Assembly: GCA_002118135.1 (NCBI GenBank)
Contig: BDIU01000157.1
Span: 62,001-126,000 of the forward strand
DNA: 64,000 nt
Origin: Trebouxia sp. TZW2008
Taxonomy: Eukaryota > Chlorophyta > Trebouxiophyceae > Trebouxiales > Trebouxiaceae
Direction: 5' to 3'
Shown here: in pieces, positions 1 through 8,389 of the stretch
Numbering within the stretch: position 1 is the stretch's first letter
How the letters are laid out: the number at the start of each line of letters is the position of its first letter
The notes under the pieces: generated by a model
What the model was told of the DNA's origin: nothing
Database searches by the model: none
What the model saw: only the letters and a program-made list of their open reading frames with translations
Program-made: the position numbers and the translations under genes

Positions 1-159
1 GCTACGACCTGTGAAAACAGGACAGGCTGCATTTTCCTAGCAGTCTCAGATGCTTCAGCACTTCTAGCAAGCACGGACGCATGGCTGAACTGCTATGACC
101 TCAGAAGTCCTAAATCAACATTTCCCCAATGGCTGGCCAGCCATGGAGCATCCCAATGA
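1..159 (+). CDS. 3' end of a WD40-like gene (partial)
   Basis: From base 1 a frame is open for 52 codons and ends at TGA 157-159. The peptide contains LLASTDAWLNCYDLRSPKS, which resembles the last strands of a WD40 blade (a small-residue and hydrophobic stretch, then an aspartate, then the W/Y-D-L-R type ending). There is no start codon in the window, so this would be the last exon of a gene entering from the left. A splice acceptor could also lie inside it, for example after base 18. The call rests on one weak repeat-like motif, so the family is tentative. It is on the same strand as the PRA1 gene that follows. Confidence 0.4.
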   Translation, partial: ATTCENRTGCIFLAVSDASALLASTDAWLNCYDLRSPKSTFPQWLASHGASQ

Positions 160-498
160 TTGATGTTGTTATCAGCTCAAAATCTAATGTGCTTGAACTG
201 TGTGCCTAAAACGCAATATCCAGTAGCAAGCTCAGTCTACTGGCCACAGTTGCATTGTCGCAGTTACTCTCATGCCCACCACAAAGCATTGCATTTTATG
301 CGAAGTTCACGGGGACCGATGAAGCATTTCACGCGCTGCGTGTGAACAGGTTCAAACCTACCGACCCCCCCTTCGTCGAGCACTTGAAGCTGTGATCTGC
401 CAGCTGTTGCAGCAGCGGAAGAGCCATCCGCAAGCGCGTTTCGTGTGAAGTCGCTCTGATCTTGCCTGCGTGCCTGTGGCAGCGTACTTTGAGAAGCA
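160..498. other. Intergenic region upstream of the PRA1 gene
   Basis: No convincing coding sequence. It should hold the 3' UTR of the WD40-like gene and the promoter and 5' UTR of the PRA1 gene. Short overlapping open frames on both strands have no recognisable similarity. No clear TATA box or repeat was seen. Confidence 0.5.
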
Positions 499-1940
499 AT
501 GGCTGCCGACGACACGCAGCCGCTGCAGCCTCAGCAAGCCCCTCCCACGCAACCGCAGCAAGCACCGCCTCAAAATGCAATCATGGCTATTGGAGGCAAT
601 TTGAAGAACGCTGCTTTGAATGTCCTGAAGGAGGTACTGTACGAGGCAAAGCAGATGTCTTGCTCAGGCTCTGCTGCACTCATCTGACCATGCTGACTTG
701 CTTCAGAGGAAACCATGGACGGAAATGGTGGATCGAAGCTCTTTCGCTAGACCAGCAAATTTGACTGAGGTATGCGTTTGCCTGTTATGCATGCATAAGC
801 AACCAAGTTGCCTGCACTTTCTGCAACATGAATACTAACAATATCTCAAGCAAGGATACAGGCTACTGGCAGACTGCGGAAGAATGCGAATTACTTCAAG
901 GTCAATTACCTAGTAGTGATTGTGACAATCACAGCCGTGACAATGGCAATTTACCCGACATCATTGATAGTCCTTGGGCTGATTGCGTTGGCTTGGATAT
1001 GGTTATTTGTCATTAAACAAACGCCCTTGGTTATTGGTGGCAGGACATTCAAGTGAGTCTTTCTTTCACCCACACTATCATGCTGATGTCATGATAATGC
1101 TCCTGCTTGGACTGATCAAACTGCACCAACTGGAGAGTGCCCAACTGACTTGACATCGCTCTGCAGTGACAATGAGAAATTCTTGGGAATGGCAGTCATC
1201 TCAGGAGTAGTGATCTTTTTCCTGACAAGGTAAGCTTGCAAGCATGATACATCAGTCATCAAAGCAGCAGCATACAGCTGCATATGCCAGAATGTCTAAA
1301 CTGCATACATGTGTTTGCTTAGTTGCTAAACTGCATAACATTTTTGCATGCCTGCTCGTGAATTCACTTTTGGGAGGCCGCTTTCACATCACCCACTCAA
1401 TAAACTGCATCATGGGTTTGCAGTGTGGGGACGTATCTGTTCACAGCCCTAGGCATCAGCTGTGCCGCCATAGGGCTACATGGAGCCTTTAGACAGCCAG
1501 ATGACCTCTTCACTGATGAAGCAGAGGTGATGCGTCAGGCAGGCATGCAAATGGTTCACATCATCTAAGTGCAGTGCGTGTTCAGATGTATGCGTCTTCA
1601 CAGACTGTATGATGCTGCCTCTTGCGCCCAGCCCGTTACTGCAGGTGCTGTGCATTGCTGATGCCATGTGGCCTGAACCTTTGCCCAATTGTGGCCCAAA
1701 TTGTCTTTCGATCAAGACATATCACATGAACAGTGTTTCAACGCCGCCTTTGCCTCCGTCAACGCTTTTGTCACACAATTTTGCAAGTTTAATGCTTACA
1801 AACTTTGGTGTTGCATTGCACAGAATTCGCAAAACATGCTGACGCAAAACAATCTGTGCATATTGCAGAGTCAGCAAGGTGGCATCTTTGGATTCTTTGG
1901 AGGCTCTGGGCAATCCATTGCCGGACACAACATAGTATGA
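499..1940 (+). CDS. PRA1 family protein (prenylated Rab acceptor)
   Basis: Six exons: 499-633, 707-769, 862-1052, 1167-1229, 1424-1526, 1869-1940, giving 208 aa. All introns are GT-AG and phases agree. PRA1 proteins are small four-pass membrane proteins of ER, Golgi and endosomes that act on prenylated Rab GTPases and vesicle traffic. The N-terminus is rich in Gln and Pro. Exon 2 encodes RKPWTEMVDRSSFARP and exon 3 starts EATGRLRKNANYFKVNY across the junction, both diagnostic of the family. Two hydrophobic hairpins follow (exon 3, then exons 4-5), and exon 5 ends GLHGAFRQPDDLFTDEAE as in plant PRA1s. The tail is Gly/Phe rich. Start: the first ATG in frame, with no similarity upstream. The next gene is convergent. 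Confidence 0.92.
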
Positions 1941-2106
1941 GATGCGCTTTGACACTTGTTTTGTCTTTGATGAAGTTTATGTGAGAACTGCAAGATTCCC
2001 TTGATAACTGGTGTGTCATGTCATTTGTTGATCCGAGATTCAGTAAAGCCTTGCATGCATGCGCAAGGCAAGTTCCGCAGGGTGCTTTATGTCAACAGTG
2101 ATGGCA

Positions 2107-3035
2107 TCAGTGATGACCGCTGACGACATCTTCCGTTTGGGCGTCATCTATAGTCTCATCAAACTCATTGTCATCCGGGTCCTCTTCATCGTGATCTGTT
2201 TTGCCCTTTCTAGCATAAGACTCAATGAGCTCTAGCATGACTGTTTGGTAAGGCTTGCCCAATAGCTCATCAACTGGTGTATTGGAGTGGCTGCAACACG
2301 GTGCATTTTGTCAGTCACAGCAGCAGAATTGATTTTGTCACAGATGCTGCAGCTGGATGTCTACCTGTTCAAAGTTGCAGGGTTTGCACCACTGTCAAGC
2401 AATACTTTGGCCACTGCATGGCATCCATTGAGGCACGCCCAGTGCAATGGTGTATTTCCCTCTGCATTTCTGATATCAACATCCTGAAACACATTGAACA
2501 AGGTGAAAGCTTGTCGAGCGCAACATCAACAGTCAAAACACTATGCTCCAGATGATGCATCATCCAAAGCAGCTGCTATTTGATTGCCAATCTCAGCCTT
2601 ACCGCTCCAGCTTCGACGAGTGTTGCAGCCACGCTGGCATGATCATTGGCAGCTGCCATATGCAGTGCTGCAGACACACAGGCAGCTCAAAACAGCTGCA
2701 TGCACGGACAATCCAGACGTTGTCGCCACCTCACCTGTTCTGCCCATAGCGTCCGTTGCATTCACATCGACGTTGCTCTGCAATGCGGATTGCACATCAT
2801 CCATGTCGCCGTAACGAGCTCCGTCGACAAGCACTTCGGTCATCTCTGCGGACGGTTGTATGCTTTTGCCGTTCGAAGCAGGCAAAGCTGACATCGTATA
2901 GCGGTCAATGTGTGAGTGTTTTCCGTCTGTAGACTGCAGCCGATGTCGGTGTGAGGTGCTCTTGCAGCGCTCAATGCTGTTGCCGACACTGGTCTCGGCA
3001 GGGCCTAAGTCGTCCCCTTCGACTTTGCCGATCAC
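2107..3035 (-). CDS. Small ankyrin-repeat protein (YAR1-like)
   Basis: Four exons on the minus strand: 3035-2735, 2667-2603, 2483-2365, 2290-2107. From the first ATG this gives 222 aa; an internal ATG at 2894 gives 175 aa and may be the true start, because similarity begins near MTEVLVDGARYGDMDDVQ. Ankyrin motifs are visible: GRTALHMAAANDHASVAATL over the exon 1-2 join, then NTPLHWACLNGCHAVAKVLL in exon 3. The C-terminus is strongly acidic (DHDEEDPDDNEFDETIDDA). Two to three ankyrin repeats followed by an acidic tail resemble yeast Yar1, a ribosomal protein uS3 chaperone; that function is inferred. It shares a short divergent upstream region with the plastid-type gene at 3118. Confidence 0.85.
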
Positions 3036-3117
3036 AGGGACCGAGTCGGGTTCTCATATAGCTTCCTGACCTCGAGTTCAATTCTTCACATTTGGGTGCA
3101 ACAAACAGGCTCCGTGT

Positions 3118-4357
3118 TTGCTGATTACAGTTGAAAGCTTGCTGGCACTGCGCATTTGCCAGGTTCCACGACAAGGAGACAGTATGCAGGCCTTGCATGC
3201 AAGCAGTCCCACACTGACCAGCACTCGCTGCGCACGCAGTCATGCTTGCTCCGCTCACACGAAACAGGATTGCTGCATAGCAAGATCAGCTTCGTTTCGG
3301 CCGTTCAGATCTGCAACACATGCCTTGAGGTTGCCTACCGCTCAGGCCATACGGGCTGGTCGTACCAACACATGCATCACCGTTGCTGCAGCTAACGTTG
3401 AGTCCCAGGAGCACCTACAGCTGGCAACAGCCAAGCTGCCCAAGTGAGGACATCTTGATAGCAAACTCTCTGCCAGCGGCAGGTCCTGATGCTTGATGTC
3501 AGCCGGTCAGGAGGCATGTCTGCTGAACGCGCATCGCGTGGCATAGGGATATCAATCTGGATGGATTCCTGGACAGCATGTACCAATGGGCTGCAACCAT
3601 GACCAGCAGCGGGTCAAATCTGCCTTTTGCTCTGCCTATCAGAACTGACAAAGTTGACCAGGGTTTTCAGGTAATGCACATTATGTATTGGCCCTTCATG
3701 CATCGCGCCATCAAAAAAGGACAAAAACACGAAAAACAGTACATGCTGTATGGGACGAAGGAAACTTGTTTGCATAGATGCAGCCCAGGAATCATCGCAT
3801 CTGGTTGTCACTCATGCTGCAAGCCCTTGCAAACTGAACATATGCTGCTGATGTTGAGATGCAATGGTGCTGCTGCAGATGTCCTTGCTGCGAATCAAGG
3901 ATGGTCAGCCCCTGAGTGTAGGCGACATCAAAGCACATGTAGAGTCAGTCGAGAACCAGGTGAGCAAAACTTACATTGTCAAATTTGCTGCATTGCACTG
4001 AGCAATATCTGAAAATTTCAAGAATGAAGTGTGACCCAGCCAACAAGGGCAATGTGTCGATCAAACATCAACAGACTCCCTGTCATGCTGGTTTGACGCG
4101 CCTCAGGCTATTTTGAATGTGCAATCTGATAATCTTGATGCCATACTGCATTTGTTGTGCAGGGTAATGTGTTGTTTGTGCGCTTCTTCGAAGGGCCTGC
4201 ATCTGGCATTGACAGGACAGGCCCACCCATCAGCAACACCAAAGAGCGCTTGCAAAAGAATGCTGAAGCTTTGATTGACATCCCCATCATCATGGAAACA
4301 ATGAAGAAGGCCATTCAGAAGGCTGTTGCTCAGAACAAGCCTAAATCCCAGAGCTGA
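3118..4357 (+). CDS. Conserved protein, probably plastid-targeted
   Basis: Four exons: 3118-3443, 3547-3670, 3879-3959, 4163-4357; 241 aa with consistent phases. The first 85 or so residues are rich in Ser, Thr, Ala, Arg and Cys and lack acidic residues, as in a chloroplast transit peptide. The conserved body follows: LDGFLDSMYQWAATMTSSG, LPFALPIRTDKVDQGFQ, SLLRIKDGQPLSVGDIKAHV and VLFVRFFEGPASGI. I recognise this as the style of an uncharacterised protein of plants and green algae but cannot name a family. The C-terminus is a charged helix. An alternative start at 3184 would shorten the leader. The function is unknown. Confidence 0.75.
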
Positions 4358-5097
4358 ACATGACAAGACTGGTTTTGTCAGCATTGTGAGTCATCAAAAT
4401 TGACCCATCAACTTTTTGCTGTCCTGCTGAGATGGGCAAAAACCGAACAGTAAAGCAAGGTGTCAGCTTGATTTGTGACAGCAACAGCATGCTTGCTTGT
4501 GCAGGATGTAGCATGCAATGATACTGTTGCAATGTGTTGGTGCACCTATCTTGAGGACACCCAAGTCTGTCTTAAATCTATCAACCTGCATGTCTAGAGG
4601 ATACTCGAGTGTGTTAGAGATGCTCAGTGCAAGTAAGTTGACTATGAGACTGGCGTGCGAATGAGTTACAGATGTCACTGTTTTGTTTGACCATTTGATG
4701 TTAGTAAAATGGACTTGGCGATTTTTTGAACTCTCAGATACATGGGGTGCCCGCTGCACATGACGAAGAATTATCATGAAGCTGTATCGGCCTTGCAACA
4801 CAATCCAAGGTTCATGTTCCAAGCTGTACAAAAGCACGTCAACTTTGCAGCAGACATGAGCAATCACCGCCATGGAATGACGTGTTTGGTGTGCGTTGCA
4901 GCACATATAGAAACAAGTATGCAAACGGACAATCAAAGGCTATACTGTGAGCAGACAAATTGTACCGCAAAAAAAGCAGCAGGCACCAAGCTATTCAATG
5001 AAGAAACACTATCACAGCATGATGTGACACTTGCAGCTCATGAGCCCAGGTCGATGCTGTATACTAAATTAGCATTGCTGGATTTGTGACCATAGCT
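4358..5097. other. Intergenic region between convergent genes
   Basis: No gene is supported here. A 157-codon minus-strand frame and a 115-codon plus-strand frame overlap each other. Both have unstructured composition and no family resemblance. The region should hold the 3' UTRs of the plastid-type gene and of the MsrB gene. Confidence 0.5.
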
Positions 5098-6774
5098 TCA
5101 CTCCTCTGCTTCTTGGCGGCTTTGTGGAATGGGGCGTGACTCTGAAGGAGCCTCGTCACCCTCAGGTATGAATTTCAAGGCAGCTGCATTCATGCAGTAT
5201 CTCTTCCCAGTGGGTCTTGGGCCATCATCAAACACATGACCCAGATGAGAGCCAGCACGAGCATCCAGAACCTCTATCCTAGGCATGAATGGTACGCTTG
5301 AGTCTTTGACCTGCAGATTACGGATATCACACATCAGCAATCACATGCAGCACACATGCCTTCAAGGGAGTGGAAGGGCATTACAGCAATCTCTCAATAT
5401 AAGGACACTTGATATCAGGACATTTATGATGTAAGGACAATGCAACTGGGAACCAAGCACTGCATTCTGACTACGGTGGTACTTCTGAGTAAGGACAGTT
5501 TGGTGTAAGGGCATCTTCCTTGGTAACCAATGCAGTCCTTATGCCAAGAGAATGTTGTAACAGTAAAAGACAGCTGGCTACAGATGCTAGCAAGCGAACT
5601 GCATCAGCAACGCTCAGCAAAGATACATTTAAACCTTTGACCTGCAGAGAGACGCAAAGCACACGCTGTCCACTCAGGGAACTGGACACCTCGGTAATGC
5701 GGCTGGCTACAGATGGAATGCGGGCGCGTCGCTCGTTCATTGTCTGTCCACTCACATGCTTGCAAAGATGAAGCAGATTGATTGCATTAGCAGTGCTGTT
5801 CCTTCATACCTCAATGACGTGTGTTGGATCTACAGGGGCATAGAATGAAGGCCAGCCTGTACCGGAGTCAAACTTTGTTTCTGAAGAAAACAATGGCAGT
5901 CCACCAATAGCAGCCACATACAGGCCAGCCTTCTTGTTGTCATGTGGGTAGCCGTTCACAGTTTGTCCTGTGAAAGCCCTTTCAGTGCCTGACCCAATAG
6001 CAACTCGTCTGCACAAAGGTCAGAGTCAGCACACGAGGTCTCAATTGCTTTGCGCAGAATCGCTTGAAGGCAATTTGTGGCTTCTGTATGCACCTAGCTG
6101 AATTATGGAATTTGCTAGAATGCATGTCAACAACGACGAACAGGCACGAAGAGCATGCTCATGCATGACATGTCCAGACAAGACTGCTATTTTGTGCAGA
6201 GCAGTGCTGTGTGTTGTGATGGTCACCTTTGATGATCTGTCAGCAGACCTGCCAACTCTTGCTTCTTTTCAATTGTCAGAGGAGTGATGTCATAGCCAGA
6301 CTGCGAAATCCTTTGAGCCACTTCATCCCCTACAGCCAGAATCAGCAGCTTGAACTGCTGAGCACTGCTCACAGGCCATGCAAGAGATGCTCTGCATTGT
6401 GACTTTGGCACTCACGCACCTTTGGCAGGCTTCCATCCAGTCTTGATGCCAACTTGCCTGCTGGCTCCGAGACCCATGCGCTGCTGCAGGACAAAACAGA
6501 TGTGAGCAGATGTGTGCAAGCGCTAGTCAATCAGCACGTTCTGCGTGACTGTCTTACTGACCTGACGATCGCCTGGGAGCAAAGAAGGGTTGTAGATAGG
6601 CGCAGTGAGAAGTACAGCTGCAGCAAGCCCAGCTCCAAGCCCTAAAGTCAACACTCCCACCATGCACAGTAGGACAAACCTGTGAGTCGAACATTCCTTA
6701 GCGTTGAGAGCTGCGCGGCCTTTGATCAACCTATTTATATCTTTGAGAAACCGTTCGTCAGGTGTGGACCTCAC
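5098..6774 (-). CDS. msrB: Peptide-methionine (R)-S-oxide reductase, MsrB type
   Basis: Five exons: 6774-6562, 6483-6416, 6364-6227, 6008-5810, 5310-5098; 276 aa. MsrB reduces the R epimer of methionine sulfoxide in proteins. Family motifs are clear: [48 protein letters not shown]. Cys245 in RYC is the catalytic residue and is present. The two CxxC pairs that bind structural zinc in many MsrBs are absent ([11 protein letters not shown] replaces the usual Cys-containing segment). The N-terminus carries a hydrophobic segment of about 22 residues near residues 33-55 ([20 protein letters not shown]) after a basic stretch, which suggests a signal anchor rather than a soluble enzyme. A linker of about 60 residues precedes the catalytic domain. 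A MITE lies in the last intron. Confidence 0.9.
5384..5558 (+). mobile_element. Pogo-like MITE, copy A (in MsrB intron)
   Basis: It starts with TA then CAGCAATCTCTCAATATAAG and carries the family's internal words GTAAGGACA, CTGGGAACCAAGCACTGCAT and TCTGAGTAAGGACA. The right end is decayed. It lies in the last intron of the MsrB gene and aligns by eye with the complete 174-bp copies at 24720, 25269 and 34686. Confidence 0.75.
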
Positions 6775-7124
6775 CTCGCTCGGCGAGAGAACGGCAGATT
6801 ACTGATTGCACCCTCGGCAGATCAGCCGAAGCAGCTGTTGCTGCCAAGCGACACACGAACTGGCCCTGTGACCAAACCTACACAAGTTGCGTTTACAGCA
6901 TGTTCGTGCGCAATATTCTGCGTGGTCCGTTGCTGTGGCTACTTCGACCAAGCGCATATGCATGCACGTGCCATGGCCTACCCTTGGCGCTAACCCTCGT
7001 ACCCCTACTTCATGGCCAGCAAAGCTGTGTGCCTGTTTGGAAGTAAAGGATTTCTTCTCTTTTGTACGATCCATACCTAACATGCAGGAGCGTGCAGGCC
7101 TGCTTACATATAAGTACATGGCTG
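6775..7124. other. Upstream region of the MsrB gene
   Basis: No coding sequence can be supported. The open frames in 6762-7129 on both strands look random. The region probably holds the MsrB promoter and 5' UTR. Confidence 0.4.
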
Positions 7125-7174
7125 GCTGATGCAGTTTGCAGAAAGATCAAGATCTTTCTGCAAACTGCATCAGC
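7125..7174. repeat. Perfect 24-bp inverted repeat with 2-bp loop
   Basis: Bases 7125-7148 are the exact reverse complement of 7151-7174, separated by AA. The arms start GCTGATGCAGTTTGCAGAAA. It lies about 40 bp before the left end of the long-inverted-repeat element. It would form a long hairpin in single-stranded DNA or RNA. Confidence 0.9.
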
Positions 7175-7210
7175 AGAGTCAGCAGCTCTAGAGTTATATA
7201 TATATATCTC

Positions 7211-8103
7211 TACAACACTGACCACTGACCATTTGCCATTACTAAGCATTTGCAGTATTATGTCATAGTGATGTCATGGGATTTGCCTTACTAAGCTGGG
7301 AGAGCATGACTAAAACACTGCACCTCACCAGGCTAGGTTTTAACTGTTTCAAAGCAGGGGCAAATTTAAATCTGTCCATGTAAATACCCTACACACACTG
7401 CTTCCCACTGCTTTATTTTCTTATTTCTGTTGTCATCATAATTATAGTACTTAGCGTAGTAGTGTAGAGTAGTAACGCCCCACCTTCCCACCTTCCTAAG
7501 AAATTTGTAGAGATGGAGGTTGCTCAGAGTTTAGCATCTCTGGAGAGTGTGAGTGGGAACCTGCTGAGCTGGGGAGGTTACTAATGAAATCAGGTTTGCA
7601 CACACGCATTACCCCTGCGGCGCTGCCCTATTACACAACCCTAGGACTCTAACATAATACATGCAAATTCAAACTTTTGAGTTGAGCACGCAAAGCTAGT
7701 GAAAGCTGTACGCAGTGGCTACAGCGGTTGGTTTTAGTGACCTTCCCAGCTCAGCAGATTCCCACTCACACTCTCCAGAGATCCTGAACTCGGAGCAACC
7801 TCCATCTCTACAAACTTTTCTTGGGAAAGGTGGGAAGGTTGGGCGTTACCACTCTACACTACTACACTAAGTACTGTAATTATAATGACAACAGAAATAA
7901 GAAAATAAAGCAGTGGGAAGCACTGTGTGTAGGGTATTTACATGGACACATCCCCCCCGCTTTCAAACAGTTAAAACCTAGCCTGGGGACGTGCAGTGTT
8001 TTGGTCATGCTCTCCCAGCTTAGTAAGGCAAATCCCATGACATCACCATAATATAACACCGCAAATGCTTAGTAATGGCAAATGGTCAGTGGTCAGCGTT
8101 GTA
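7211..8103. mobile_element. 893-bp foldback element with long terminal inverted repeats
   Basis: The left half (about 7211-7575) is repeated in inverted orientation at about 7735-8103. For example, TGACCACTGACCATTTGCC at the left end matches its complement at the right end, and GCTGGGAGAGCATGAC near 7298 pairs with its complement near 8010. The arms are about 360 bp and roughly 90% alike by eye, with a spacer of about 160 bp. No transposase frame is present, so the element is non-autonomous. Flanks on both sides are AT repeats, so the target duplication cannot be read with certainty. Long inverted repeats of this kind fit Mutator-like or foldback elements. Confidence 0.8.
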
Positions 8104-8389
8104 AATATATACATAATTAGTTTCCTTTCCTGGGGACCCAGCAGGGGTTCATACAGACAATGTCAGTTCAAAGTCAATACTGCATGTGTATGCTGTACCC
8201 AAGCGGCAAGCACCCAAACTTACACAAGTCACTTCAAAAACTAGTCTTCGGTAAGTTTAGGCTTGACTGAGGTTGCAATTGCGCAAGCATGACTCAGTGA
8301 CATTCTGTTTGTAGATGTGAGTCAAGCCACCTTTTCTCAGCACCCAAAGCTGTCCAAGCTGCGCGAGACTCTGGTTGCTGACATTCTGC

